A DNA stretch of 64,000 nt from Salicibibacter cibi (GTDB taxonomy: Bacteria; Bacillota; Bacilli; Bacillales; Marinococcaceae). Positions 9,162 through 18,360 of this stretch are shown here, in pieces; position 1 is the stretch's first letter; each line of letters starts with the position of its first letter. A program made the translations under genes and the position numbers. The notes under the pieces are model-generated. The model had not been told where the DNA came from, ran no database searches, and saw only the letters and a list, made by a program, of their open reading frames with translations. The stretch spans positions 2,170,001-2,234,000 of the forward strand of contig NZ_CP054706.1 of assembly GCF_016495865.1 (NCBI RefSeq), given 5' to 3'.

Positions 9162-9719
9162 AATTAAAATAAAGCTTTAGAGTAGCGAAACGTTAGTGGA
9201 AAGCGTGTTTACAAATGATGTCAGAGTACAAACGTTTGAAGCCATGAATCTACAGAATCCAGCATATAATGGCGTCATCGGATAGTTATGACGCCATAAA
9301 ACAACGCATGTCTACATTTAATGGCGTCCATGGGCAACAATGACACCATGAAAGTTCCTACGCCTGATTATGATGGCGTCAAAAATGAAAAGACAAAGGC
9401 TTTCGTTCACCATATATTTCCATGAAATTACGCGTGCCCTGCTCAGAAGAAAACCACGCCAAATGACGGCCAATCACCGAATTTGAACATTGACAGATGA
9501 AAACACATGTCCATCATTTTGCTTTAACGGAAAAAAGGACGATAAATGTCATTAGGTTTTAAACTGTCATGGCTGGGATTTATGATTTTGGCATTGGCAC
9601 TCAGGGGGAAAACCCGTAGTTCTACGCGACTTATAGTTGGTTCATTCTTCGCTTTGTAGGTAATGATTGATGGATGCATCACAGTTTTTTCGTAATCACG
9701 GCATCACGGTCTTCTTTTA
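9162..9719. other. 558-bp non-coding stretch
   Basis: No gene or gene remnant was recognised. The left half holds the 52-bp periodic repeats described separately (9215-9380). The right half (about 9540-9719) shows no clear structure. Confidence 0.5.
9215..9380. repeat. Degenerate 52-bp direct repeats containing an inverted repeat
   Basis: ATGGCGTC occurs at 9269, 9321 and 9373, exactly 52 bp apart. The first unit pairs ATGGCGTCAT with ATGACGCCAT across nine bases; the second pairs ATGGCGTC with ATGACACCAT. A weaker unit (ATGATGTCA ... GCCAT) precedes at 9215-9245. Only the motif and its partner are conserved; the rest of each unit has diverged. Confidence 0.6.
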
Positions 9720-11039
9720 TTAAACCCCAATGCCTAATGAGAAAAGAGCAATGGAGAGGATAACGCCAAGTAATGGCACAACAACAGTTACTGCAAAAAC
9801 GGCCGGGTATGCTGATTTATGGGTTTCTCCACAAATAACACGAATCGTTGTCACTGTATAACCACCGTGAGGCAATGAATCTAATGCACCGGACGAAAGC
9901 GCAGTGACACGGTGCAGTGCCTCAGGATCTACCCCTTGTGCTAAATAATCTGGGGCAATATTAGGCAAAGCAATCTCTTGTCCGCCAGATGCTGAACCGG
10001 TAAGCCCAACGATCACGATTACTGCAATGACTGCACCAACTAACGGGTCACCCGGGACATTTGTCATCGCCTGAACAGCATTGTCAAATGCAGGCGTTGC
10101 TTCCGCGACAGTACCGAATCCAACGACTGCCGAGGTGTTGGCAATGGCCAAGAGCCCTCCAGTTGTTCCGTTCGAAGCTGATGTCCATACATTTTCAAGA
10201 TAACGACGATTGACGAGCCACGCGGTAAACACGCCACTGGATAAGGCAATGATGAGTGCTGAAGTCCCAAGGGTATCATGAAAAATAAATGCTGTAATCA
10301 ATACGGCTAGTAACGGAAGCCCGGAAAACAGTGGATTCGGTAATTCCCTTTCCGTTTCCACGGGTTCTCCGTTGCGTTCATCAAATTGTTCACCTTTATT
10401 AAGCGCACGGTTGATGATCCATTTTAACCACATATAACCGAAGATCATCATAAATATTGCTACAATCAAACTGACTTCCCAACCAGCGTAAGGACTTGTT
10501 CCCAAGTGAGGGATGGGGATCCAGTTTTGTATTTCAGGGGAGCCTGCGGACGTCATGGTAAATGTTACGGAACCAAACGCAAGTGCGGCCGGGATAAAGC
10601 GGCGCGGTAAATTCGCTTGCTTAAAAAGGCTCAGCGCAATCGGAAAGACCGTGAATCCTACAATGAATAGACTCACCCCGCCATAGGTTAAAATCGCACA
10701 TGCAACAACAACTGTCAGAACGGCGTATTTAAGCCCGAAACGACCAACCACCCATTTGGAAACACTAAGCGCTGAACCACTGTCTTCCATGACTTTGCCA
10801 AAAATAGACCCGAGCAAAAACATTAAAAACCAATTAGCAACAAATCCGGAAAAACCATTCATATAATCTCCGACAAAACTTGCTTCTCCTTCACCGGTAA
10901 GTTCCGGAAATAGAGGAAGGCCACTGAAAACAGCGACAAACAATGCGCTCAAGGGCGCGGCAACTAACAAATTCATGCCACGCATGGTAAGGATAATGAG
11001 TAATGTTATCCCTCCTAGTAAACCAATCATGCTCAGCAT
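9720..11039 (-). CDS. GntP family permease
   Basis: 439 residues with about 12 predicted membrane segments and GntP-family motifs (TVFPIALSLF, GTVAEATPAF near the middle, TGSASGGQEIALPN, SSGALDSLPHGGYTVT). GntP proteins import gluconate and related sugar acids or hydroxy acids by proton symport. AAAGGAG precedes the ATG at nine nucleotides. It lies 125 bp downstream of the frameshifted HisD/HpsN-like gene on the same strand, which suggests import of that enzyme's substrate, perhaps a hydroxylated organosulfonate or sugar acid. This permease looks intact although both neighbours are damaged. Confidence 0.85.
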   Translation of the reverse strand: MLSMIGLLGGITLLIILTMRGMNLLVAAPLSALFVAVFSGLPLFPELTGEGEASFVGDYMNGFSGFVANWFLMFLLGSIFGKVMEDSGSALSVSKWVVGRFGLKYAVLTVVVACAILTYGGVSLFIVGFTVFPIALSLFKQANLPRRFIPAALAFGSVTFTMTSAGSPEIQNWIPIPHLGTSPYAGWEVSLIVAIFMMIFGYMWLKWIINRALNKGEQFDERNGEPVETERELPNPLFSGLPLLAVLITAFIFHDTLGTSALIIALSSGVFTAWLVNRRYLENVWTSASNGTTGGLLAIANTSAVVGFGTVAEATPAFDNAVQAMTNVPGDPLVGAVIAVIVIVGLTGSASGGQEIALPNIAPDYLAQGVDPEALHRVTALSSGALDSLPHGGYTVTTIRVICGETHKSAYPAVFAVTVVVPLLGVILSIALFSLGIGV

Positions 11040-11164
11040 AAAAAATTCTCCTTTTACTACCTTTCAAATGGAGGGTTATTTAAGAATACTAAACAGCAAA
11101 AGGAGCCAGGAGAATAATCCCGACCGCCCTTTTACAGCCGCACAGTGTTGGACGCTAAACGTTC

Positions 11165-12437
11165 CTAGTTTTCGTAACGACGAACACGTAGGGAAGCTTG
11201 TTCTTTATGTCCCATAAAGCCTTCCAGTTCACATAACCTTTCGGCATATTTACCAATTTCCACACTGGCTTCTTGGGTTGCTTTCTGGTACGTGCAGTTC
11301 TTCAGGAACTTTCCAACCCACAAGCCACCTGTATATTTAGCCGCTTGTTTTGTTGGGAGTGTATGGTTTGTGCCGATTACCTTATCTCCATAAGCAACGT
11401 TCGTTTCAGGGCCTAAGAACAAGGCACCGTAATTCGTAAGGTTGTGCAAGAAATAATCCAGGTCCTTCGTAAGCACTTCAACGTGCTCAAAAGCAAGTTT
11501 ATCCGCTTCACGCACAGCCTCTGCTTCATCTTCAACGATAATGATCGATCCGTTATCTCTCCAAGCTATTTCGGCGACATCTGCCGTAGGCAATGTTTGT
11601 AATTGGCGAGAAATTTCATCCTCCAGCGATTCGGCCAAGGAGTGGGATGTGGTGATCAATGCACCCGGGGACGTAGGGCCATGCTCCGCTTGTCCGAGAA
11701 TATCTGTGGCGACCATTTCCACATCGGCTGTATCATCCGCAATGACGAGCGTTTCGGTTGGTCCCGCTAACAAGTCAATACCGACTCGTCCAAAAAGTTG
11801 GCGCTTTGCTTCTGCCACAAAAGCGTTTCCCGGACCAACAATCATATCAACCGGATCGATCGACTCGGTTCCAACGCCCATAGCTGTCATGGCTTGCACG
11901 CCGCCGATCAAGTAGATTTCATCGGCGCCTGCCATATGCATCGCTGCAACGGTAGCAGCCGGGATTTCACCATTTGCCGGAGGGGTACAAGCGATCACAC
12001 GCTCAACACCGGCGACCTTAGCAGTGACAATACTCATATGAGAAGAAGCAACCATCGGATAACGACCGCCCGGTATATAGCAGCCAACACTATTTACGGA
12101 TATTTTTATGGCCAAGAATGACACCCGGACGGGTCTCTACTTCGATATCCTGAATTGATTCACGTTGGTGCTTTGCAAAATTTTCAATTTGTTCTTGGGC
12201 AAACTTAATGTCTTGAATTACATCGTCCGGCAACTCAGCAATCGTAGCGTCAATCTCTTCTTTCGTGAGCCGGAAGCTTTCCGGAGACCAGTTATCAAAC
12301 TTCTCCGAGAGCTCTCGTACAGCCACATCGCCACGTTCTTCAATGTCTCCTATGATGCTGCTAACTGCCTGTTGAACCTTCGCGTCCGCTTCTTGTTTTT
12401 CTTGATCGGTTTTCCCGTGTTTTAAAAAAGTCGCCAT
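11165..12437 (-). pseudogene. Histidinol dehydrogenase-like (HpsN-type) dehydrogenase, frameshifted
   Basis: The two pieces join to a protein of about 425 residues. The N-terminal piece starts at ATG 12437 (MATFLKHGKTD, with GAGGAG eleven bases upstream) and ends after VILGHKNI. The second frame continues [15 protein letters not shown], then [32 protein letters not shown] and [10 protein letters not shown]. The expected junction HKNIPVNSVG lacks two bases near 12094. No histidine-biosynthesis genes are nearby. The N-terminus and the GntP/LacI neighbours fit the HisD-like branch that includes sulfopropanediol dehydrogenase (HpsN), an NAD-dependent oxidiser of a hydroxyl to a carboxylate. One frameshift could be a sequencing error, but the neighbouring regulator is truncated too. 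Confidence 0.75.
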
Positions 12438-12472
12438 AGATCTATACACTCCTCTACGTTTGTAAACATGGT

Positions 12473-12486
12473 TGAATACGTATTCA
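12473..12486. promoter_or_regulatory. Palindromic operator, LacI-type
   Basis: TGAATACGTATTCA is a perfect 14-bp palindrome 36 bp upstream of the dehydrogenase ATG, with a CG centre as in LacI-family operators. A near copy lies at 12594-12607 beside the lacI remnant. Confidence 0.6.
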
Positions 12487-12593
12487 TTGTAATACAGAAG
12501 ATATTTAATTGTAAACGGTTAATTTTAAAAATGTACCATGGTTTTTATGCTTGTTTATGTTTACATCTAATATTAAAGCGTTCACAATGGATG

Positions 12594-12607
12594 TAAATAC
12601 GTATTCA
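12594..12607. promoter_or_regulatory. Second LacI-type operator copy
   Basis: TAAATACGTATTCA differs from the perfect palindrome at 12473 by one base. It directly abuts the point where the lacI remnant becomes recognisable (about 12608), so the deletion that removed the DNA-binding domain may have ended here. A weak cre-like TGTAAACGGTTAAT (12 of 14) lies between the two operators at about 12512. Confidence 0.5.
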
Positions 12608-13321
12608 TCGAAACGGGAGAAGGTGCAAATCTTTCTGTCTATGAGGAAGTTCTAAAACAACAAGTGGATGGCATTGTTTTATCTTCGATTTTTATCGATG
12701 ACCCTATCTATCAAGAGCTGGTAGCTTCAGGCATTCCTTTCGTCATGTTTAACCGCCGGTATAGTTCAGGTGGAAATTATATAGAAATTAACGATGAAAA
12801 AGCGGGACAATTAGCGACCAATCATTTATTAAAACTTGGTTATGTCAAAATTGCCTGGATAGGTGGACCAACACATGCGTCAACGTTTCAAGGAAGGTTA
12901 TCCGGATACCAAAAAGCAATGACAAGTGCTAATCACCCTGTGGGCTATGAATGGATAAAAGAAACAGATACAACTGAATTATCAGTGGTTAAGGCGGTAG
13001 ATGCGTTGCTTTTATTGGACACCAACCGCCATTTTCGCGGCGACAGACTCGATTGCATTATTTTGCCAAAATTACTTACTGCAAATGGGGTACCGAATCC
13101 CCAAACACTTTAGCATATGCGGGATGGACAATATCGATATGACTGCCCACGCCGCCATTCAAATGACCACTATAGCACATGAATCCGAGAAATCTATGGG
13201 TCTGCATGCAATTGAACATTTGATTCATATGATGGATGCTGAACCAGGAGAGCAAAACAGTATGCGGAGAACGTTAGAACCGAGGATACTGCTTCGTGGA
13301 ACAACCGGACCGAGAGAGTAA
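12608..13321 (+). pseudogene. LacI-family regulator lacking its DNA-binding domain, frameshifted
   Basis: The frame from about 12608 reads ETGEGANLSVYEEVLKQQ, then DGIVLSS, GIPFVMFNRR, ATNHLLKLGY and WIGGP, all from the LacI ligand-binding domain. The helix-turn-helix and hinge (about 90 residues) are missing, with no start or ribosome binding site. Near 13020 one base is lost: LLLDTN continues in the next frame as PTAIFAATDSIALF, then ICGMDNIDMTAHAAIQMTT and the usual C-terminus to 13321. It stands divergent from the HpsN-like gene with palindromic operators between, so it was probably the repressor of that operon. Both lesions argue for a dead gene. Confidence 0.8.
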
Positions 13322-13354
13322 AGCATTTTATTGTTCTAATTTAATAACAAAATA

Positions 13355-13383
13355 CAAAGGAGCTCCAATTGGCTCCTTTGTTT
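13355..13383 (+). terminator. Terminator after the lacI remnant
   Basis: CAAAGGAGC and GCTCCTTTG pair across an eight-base loop, followed by TTT. It closes the lacI remnant and faces the SigO/RsoA-like operon. Confidence 0.6.
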
Positions 13384-13469
13384 AGTGGAAAACACTCTGC
13401 GTTTACAACGATTATTAACATCTTTACGTCCTTTCAAGTCCTTATTGGATATATGTTTTGACCTTCACT

Positions 13470-13670
13470 TCATTTCAATCCTTTTTCATAAAATTGTTCC
13501 TTGAATGTCCAAAAAGAGATCCTTTCCATCTCGCTAGTTACTTTGACCAAGCGTGCCCTCATATCTTGCTTTAAATCTTCGCGTTCTTGCGGATGGGTCG
13601 CCTGTAAACCCTTTTGGATCCTAGGTTCCATATCCTTTAATACTTCCATAATGAGTGCGTTTTGATCCAT
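13470..13670 (-). CDS. RsoA-like partner of a two-part sigma factor
   Basis: A 66-residue charged protein, GAGGAGG at eight nucleotides before the ATG, starting four bases after the stop of the sigma-like gene. QEREDLKQDMRARLVKVT and ISFWTFKEQFYEKG resemble the start of sigma-70 region 2 (ReDl-Qe-..). In Bacillus subtilis SigO provides the region 4-type promoter-binding part and the small RsoA, encoded just downstream, provides a region 2-like part. Size, gene order and sequence type fit that pair. The assignment is by architecture, since I cannot align the sequences; it could also be a small helper of another family. Confidence 0.5.
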   Translation of the reverse strand: MDQNALIMEVLKDMEPRIQKGLQATHPQEREDLKQDMRARLVKVTSEMERISFWTFKEQFYEKGLK

Positions 13671-13674
13671 CCTA

Positions 13675-14241
13675 TCAGCCTCCTCGAAGTTGTGCGAACG
13701 CCATTCTCCTCATTTTCGAAACATTTTGAGGGGTGCACCCGAACATTTCTGCAATCTCTTGATCTTTAGCTTGAAAAAATAAATGAAAATAAACGATGAT
13801 TTGCTTCTTTTGACTAAAAGCCTGAAAGGTTTTTCGCATATCGGCGGTTGGCAGAAGGTCTTGAACTTCTCGCGCTATGGCATCATCTGAGGATGGGCCT
13901 TCCGCAGGCACTAAATCTCCTCGCGACTTCCCTTCTTCCTCTTCCGCATCGCTCGGAGCATCCAACATTAACATCGCCATTTGTTTACGTTGGGACTGGT
14001 CATAAGTTTTGACATAAAAGCGGCTCAATGTAGTGATATATCGTATCATGCGTATTTTTAAATAGAACATTTCAAAGCGTTGATTTAATATATCCGAGGA
14101 GGCTTGATCCTCCTGTTCAATCGCGGCACGCAATAATCCCCAATGATGATTTTTCTCCATAAAGGCCTGAACCAGTGGGTCTTGAAAGAATTGAATATGG
14201 GTTCTTATGAAATCTTCCAACGACGGACCTCTCTTTATCAT
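13675..14241 (-). CDS. SigO-like sigma factor subunit
   Basis: 188 residues. The C-terminal third is a sigma region 4 helix-turn-helix (DQEIAEMFGCTPQNVSKMRRMAFAQLR). The N-terminal part does not show a normal region 2, and an acidic linker (SDAEEEEGKSRGD) separates the halves. This fits a two-component sigma factor in which a second small protein supplies region 2-like contacts; such a protein follows immediately (13470-13670). In B. subtilis SigO-RsoA responds to acid and controls oxdC-yvrL. Expression may be autoregulated, but I see no firm promoter match. Confidence 0.55.
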   Translation of the reverse strand: MIKRGPSLEDFIRTHIQFFQDPLVQAFMEKNHHWGLLRAAIEQEDQASSDILNQRFEMFYLKIRMIRYITTLSRFYVKTYDQSQRKQMAMLMLDAPSDAEEEEGKSRGDLVPAEGPSSDDAIAREVQDLLPTADMRKTFQAFSQKKQIIVYFHLFFQAKDQEIAEMFGCTPQNVSKMRRMAFAQLRGG

Positions 14242-14456
14242 GTTCTCCCTCCAATCAATTAATCTAAGACATAAAGAACCAAAAGAAAGGAAAAAACAAC
14301 CACAACGAAAACATTTGTTCGTATTCTAGCATACAATCATTTTTTTGTCATGGGTTATATGATACGGTGGTTGTTTTTAAACGAGGCAACGTTCTTTAAA
14401 CAATAGACAATGCTGGAAAGGCTTTGTCAAAAAATGAATCAAAGGAGATGAACATT

Positions 14457-16064
14457 TTGGATCCTCTTTATCAACCTTACCCATTATCCCAAAAATCAGT
14501 ATTCGCAAAAAACGGGATGGTGGCTACCTCCCAACCTTTAGCATCAGAAGCCGGTTTGGACATCCTAAAAAAAGGTGGAAACGCGATTGATGCAGCGATT
14601 GCGACGGCTGCTTGTCTCACTGTCGTTGAACCAACAGGGAATGGCATTGGCGGAGATGCTTTTGCGCTTGTATGGACAGAAGGAAATCTTTATGGATTGA
14701 ATGCCAGCGGACCGGCTCCACGGTCTATTTCCATTGATGCCTTGCATGAAGCTGGATATGAGGAAATCCCCGAGACAGGCTGGATTCCGGTCACTGTTCC
14801 CGGCACGCCATCATCATGGGCAGCGCTTTCCGAAGAATTTGGAAAATTACCTTTCAAGGAGGTGTTGCAACCAGCAATTGATTATGCCGAAAACGGTTTT
14901 CCCGTTTCTCCGGTCGTCGCTCATCTATGGGAACAGACCTATGAAGATTATAAAGATAATTTGGTTGGTCCGGAGTTCTCGAGCTGGTTTGACACGTTCG
15001 CTCCGGGTGGTCAGATTCCTAAAGCTGGTGATGTATGGGCATCTTCTGATCACGCTAAGACGTTACGGACCATTGCACAAACGAAGGCAGAGTCTTTTTA
15101 TCGTGGGAAGCTGGCGGATAAAATCGCTCAGTTCTCTCAAGAGCACGGCGGGTATTTAACAAAAGAAGATTTGGCCACTTACCAACCGGAGTGGATTCGG
15201 CCGATTGGTATCAATTACCGTGGCTACGATGTGTGGCAACTCCCTCCCAATGGCCAAGGAATGATTGGCTTACAAGCTTTAAAAATGTTAAATGGATTCG
15301 ATTTTTTGGCTAAAGATACTGTTGACACTTACCATAAACAAATTGAAGCGATGAAACTTAGTTTTGCTGATGGTCAAACCTATATCACGGATCCGCGTTA
15401 TATGAATGTTTCCATGGAATCACTGTTATCCGACGCATACATGAATGAACGACGCTCGCTCATTGGTGATACAGCGCTTAAACCTGACGCTGGTAAACCT
15501 TCAGAAGATGGAACCATCTATCTCGCAACCGCTGACGGGGATGGGAATATGGTATCCTTCATTCAAAGTAACTATATGGGCTTTGGTTCAGGCCTTGTCG
15601 TTCCTGGCACTGGCATTAGTCTTCATAACCGCGGCCATGATTTTTCCTTAGATCTTACCCATACCAATGCCTTACAACCTGGGAAAAAAACGTATCATAC
15701 CATTATTGCCGGCTTTCTAACTAAGGATCATCAGGCCGTAGGTCCTTTTGGGGTCATGGGTGGTTTAATGCAACCTCAAGGCCATATGCAGACGTTGATG
15801 AATACGATTGATTTCGATTTAAACCCCCAAGCCGCTTTAGATGCACCAAGGTGGAGATGGGAGGAAAATAAAACCATTTCTATAGAAAAAACGTTCCCTT
15901 CTCATCTAGCGCACGCCCTCACAAATAAAGGACATAATATAGAAATCTCTTCAAATACGATCAGTGATTTCGGTCGAGGGCAAATCATTTGGCGAGATTC
16001 GAAAACAGGTATACTCATCGGTGGCTCCGAATCGCGTACAGATGGCACAATCGCAGCCTATTGA
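14457..16064 (+). CDS. Gamma-glutamyltransferase family protein (Ntn hydrolase)
   Basis: About 535 residues without a signal peptide, so probably cytoplasmic. Motifs: GGNAIDAAIATAACLTVVEP, GNGIGGDAFALVW, and the autoprocessing site GTIYLATADGDGNMVSF, where the first Thr is the expected N-terminal nucleophile of the small subunit. SNYMGFGSGLVVPGTG and GPFGVMGG follow as in GGT-like proteins. GGT proteins cleave or transfer gamma-glutamyl groups; this cytoplasmic branch often acts in catabolism. I prefer the TTG at 14457, nine bases after AAAGGAG; an in-frame TTG at 14424 has no ribosome binding site. A terminator follows. Confidence 0.87.
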   Translation: MDPLYQPYPLSQKSVFAKNGMVATSQPLASEAGLDILKKGGNAIDAAIATAACLTVVEPTGNGIGGDAFALVWTEGNLYGLNASGPAPRSISIDALHEAGYEEIPETGWIPVTVPGTPSSWAALSEEFGKLPFKEVLQPAIDYAENGFPVSPVVAHLWEQTYEDYKDNLVGPEFSSWFDTFAPGGQIPKAGDVWASSDHAKTLRTIAQTKAESFYRGKLADKIAQFSQEHGGYLTKEDLATYQPEWIRPIGINYRGYDVWQLPPNGQGMIGLQALKMLNGFDFLAKDTVDTYHKQIEAMKLSFADGQTYITDPRYMNVSMESLLSDAYMNERRSLIGDTALKPDAGKPSEDGTIYLATADGDGNMVSFIQSNYMGFGSGLVVPGTGISLHNRGHDFSLDLTHTNALQPGKKTYHTIIAGFLTKDHQAVGPFGVMGGLMQPQGHMQTLMNTIDFDLNPQAALDAPRWRWEENKTISIEKTFPSHLAHALTNKGHNIEISSNTISDFGRGQIIWRDSKTGILIGGSESRTDGTIAAY

Positions 16065-16075
16065 GATCAAATCAT

Positions 16076-16106
16076 CCCGGAAATCCATACCAAGGATTTC
16101 CGGGTT
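16076..16106 (+). terminator. Terminator of the GGT-like gene
   Basis: CCCGGAAATCC pairs with GGATTTCCGGG across a seven-base loop, 12 bp after the stop. The T tract is weak. Confidence 0.7.
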
Positions 16107-16259
16107 GGAATGTTTTCTATAGCAAGATGCAATGACAGCGGCCTGTTAAGATACTAAAGTTCTTCATCCATTCATAAATATTTGAGTATGAAGCAGACCC
16201 TTTGGACGTATTAAGATTGATTACATTTAGAAAATGAGGAGAAAAAGGAGAAGCCGAAT

Positions 16260-17276
16260 ATGGACAAAATAAAAAAACGCGCCCGTGATCACGGTCTCAC
16301 TTTCGGTACTTTGCCGACCGGAAAAGAAAATACAATCACGGATGTACCCGGCGTTTCCGTCGGTCAAATCACCTTATTCGAAGGAGAAGACATTCGCACC
16401 GGAGTCACGGCGGTTCTGCCTCATGAAGGTAATCTGTTCAGAGAGAAAGTATTGGCTGGCACCTCTGTTATCAACGGTTTCGGAAAGACGACCGGTCTCG
16501 TTCAAATCGACGAACTTGGCCTCCTTGAAAGTCCGATTATGCTCACGAACACGTTCAGTGTGCCCGCGGTCACCGAAGGTACACTTCAATATCTCTTACA
16601 AGAAAACGAAGAAATCGGCACAACCACTGGCACGGTTAACGTCGTTGTCGGTGAATGCAACGATAGTTCTTTAAACGATATTCGCGGTTTGCATGTGCGT
16701 CCAGATCATGCGAATTCTTCGATTAAAAGAGCCTCGAGCCATGTAGGAGAGGGAGTCGTAGGGGCAGGCACCGGCATGAGTTGCCTTGGCTTTAAAGGCG
16801 GAGTTGGCACGAGTTCGCGCATTGTTGGCGATGGAACGCTCGGTGTACTCGTTGTTTCAAATTTTGGCGCACGCAATGATGTAGATCTACCAACAGGATC
16901 AATCATGATGATTGTGGCGACGGATTATGCATTGAATGAACGTCAACTCCAACGTGTCGCCAAGCGGACTACATTCGGCCTAGCCCTTACGGGGTCGACA
17001 GCCCATCACGGAAGCGGCGATATCGCTATTGCATTTTCAACAGCCAAAAAAATAGACCATGAAGGCGACGAACTAGAGCGTTTTAAGTTTTTGCGCGATG
17101 ATCATTCCGTAATGAACGATATTTTCAATGCAACCGCGAGCGCGACGGAAGAAGCGATCTGGAACTCATTGTTTGCCGCGGAAACAACGGTTGGCCGTGA
17201 CGGGAACGAAGAACGAGCGATCACTCGGGAAGAAGCTCTTGAGATAAGACAGTCACTGGTTGGAATGAAGGACTAA
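16260..17276 (+). CDS. P1 family peptidase (DmpA/BapA-type aminopeptidase)
   Basis: 338 residues. TDVPGVSVGQ at the N-terminus, GECNDSSLNDIRG, GAGTGMSCLGFKGGVGTSSR and the self-cleavage site Gly213-Ser214 (PTGSIMMIVATDYAL) define the DmpA family. The precursor cleaves itself before Ser214 to give an N-terminal nucleophile that removes N-terminal L- or D-amino acids or beta-amino acids from small peptides. ATG 16260 is preceded by a GGAGAAAAAGGAGAAG region. Following the GGT-like gene, it adds a second enzyme for unusual small peptides, although a terminator separates the two. Confidence 0.88.
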   Translation: MDKIKKRARDHGLTFGTLPTGKENTITDVPGVSVGQITLFEGEDIRTGVTAVLPHEGNLFREKVLAGTSVINGFGKTTGLVQIDELGLLESPIMLTNTFSVPAVTEGTLQYLLQENEEIGTTTGTVNVVVGECNDSSLNDIRGLHVRPDHANSSIKRASSHVGEGVVGAGTGMSCLGFKGGVGTSSRIVGDGTLGVLVVSNFGARNDVDLPTGSIMMIVATDYALNERQLQRVAKRTTFGLALTGSTAHHGSGDIAIAFSTAKKIDHEGDELERFKFLRDDHSVMNDIFNATASATEEAIWNSLFAAETTVGRDGNEERAITREEALEIRQSLVGMKD

Positions 17277-17523
17277 TGGCAATATGCACCCCGGGACCGA
17301 AATGAGAATGCAAGCCGGAAAAGCATGCTCTGAAGCCGAAACATGCACGGCCTCGGCAATGAAAGCAAAGGAATGCCAGGAAACCAAAGCACACTCGGCT
17401 TCGGCATAGAAAAGAAACAAAAAGCAGTGAATAGGCCAAAGATTGGGTTGCATCGACATGTGATCAGAGCAATCGCTTGTTCAGAAGCCGATGCATCCCC
17501 TACTTCTCCATGGAAAGGACCTA
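17277..17523. repeat. Non-coding stretch with loosely repeated GC-rich segments
   Basis: Between 17300 and 17410 segments such as CTCGGCAATGAAAGCAAAGG and CTCGGCTTCGGCATAGAAA echo each other, with a period near 45-50 bp. The repetition is weak and no inverted ends are seen. No gene is supported here on either strand. Confidence 0.35.
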
Positions 17524-17646
17524 CTAGGACCCTTTCAATTCCCGATTTGCAATTCGTTCCAGAAGATTCACAGTTGGGGCCAACACTTTTTCATCTATAT
17601 CAAAAGCTTCATTATGATGCGGAGCTGAAATAGGCGCCTCTTCCCT
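17524..17646 (-). pseudogene. C-terminal remnant of an M20-type amidohydrolase
   Basis: About 40 codons on the minus strand end at TAG 17524. SAPHHNEAFDIDEKVL and LLERIANRELKG resemble the C-terminus of M20 peptidases (N-acyl amino acid amidohydrolases), where a conserved His/Asn...F-x-x-D-E-x-L segment precedes the last helix. Nothing of the remaining ~350 residues is found upstream. A short match, so tentative. Confidence 0.4.
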
Positions 17647-17697
17647 TTCATTTATGCTAATAAAAATAAGAAGTACGAGCACGCCCGTCCCCCTCTG

Positions 17698-18354
17698 TTA
17701 AAAATGAAACCGACGTACAAGTTCGTTTTTCATCGTTTTATTTGCAAACAATCCCATGCCGATGAATGTTAATAGTGCATACAGTGCGGTTACTGCACTC
17801 GGCCACAAGACGTAGGATAAGGCACTTAAAAACAAAAGGACAGGGATAAAACCAAGGGATATCATCGTCATCATATATCCGAGGTACTCTCTCCATTTCA
17901 TCGGTTTGCTTAATATAATAATCGTAACCATCAATGTCGCTACGATGACGAGGAAAGGGATAACATAATGAACGGACCAACGTGTACCCCCAGCCGCAAC
18001 GTCGATCACGACGAGCATCGCCGAAAGCGCGAGAACTTGAAAGATTATTTTTGATCCGGCATGCGCTTTTGAAAGGATCGTATGGTTGATGAATAACAGC
18101 GCATATAAAACAGGACCTACGATGTAAAACACCCAAAGTTGGTCTGGTGTGGTGAGCAAATTAATGAGCAGACTTGAACTAATGATGAAAATCGCAATAA
18201 ACAAGAACACTCGCTGTTTTAGGTTTCGGCGTTTCACGTCCGAGTGATAAGGCGGATACATATCCAATGAAACATTTTCTTCCGTTAGTTGGCGTTTACA
18301 TAGCGGGCAATGCCGATGGGCGATCCACACGCCGCAGTTCTTGCATCGATGCAT
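17698..18354 (-). CDS. DUF6320 zinc-ribbon membrane protein
   Basis: 218 residues. The N-terminal zinc ribbon has two Cys pairs (CKNCGVWIAHRHCPLC), followed by about six hydrophobic segments (residues 48-68, 73-90, 98-118, 128-148, 158-178, 182-202). Such proteins regularly stand beside condensation-fold acetyltransferases, as here: the acyltransferase gene ends six bases upstream. Probably the membrane partner of that enzyme; its role is unknown. Confidence 0.7.
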   Translation of the reverse strand: MHRCKNCGVWIAHRHCPLCKRQLTEENVSLDMYPPYHSDVKRRNLKQRVFLFIAIFIISSSLLINLLTTPDQLWVFYIVGPVLYALLFINHTILSKAHAGSKIIFQVLALSAMLVVIDVAAGGTRWSVHYVIPFLVIVATLMVTIIILSKPMKWREYLGYMMTMISLGFIPVLLFLSALSYVLWPSAVTALYALLTFIGMGLFANKTMKNELVRRFHF

Positions 18355-18360
18355 ATGGGG

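Noticed and set aside
9215..9380. Possible CRISPR array from the regular 52-bp spacing
   Set aside because: Only eight to ten bases are conserved per unit, there are about three units and no cas genes; the motif is a small inverted repeat and not a CRISPR repeat.
11165..12437. Histidine-biosynthesis HisD
   Set aside because: No other his genes are nearby; GntP, LacI and operators indicate a catabolic HisD-like dehydrogenase.
17343..17633. Plus-strand open frame of 96 codons
   Set aside because: No ribosome binding site or domain; the minus strand carries an M20 C-terminal remnant over part of it.
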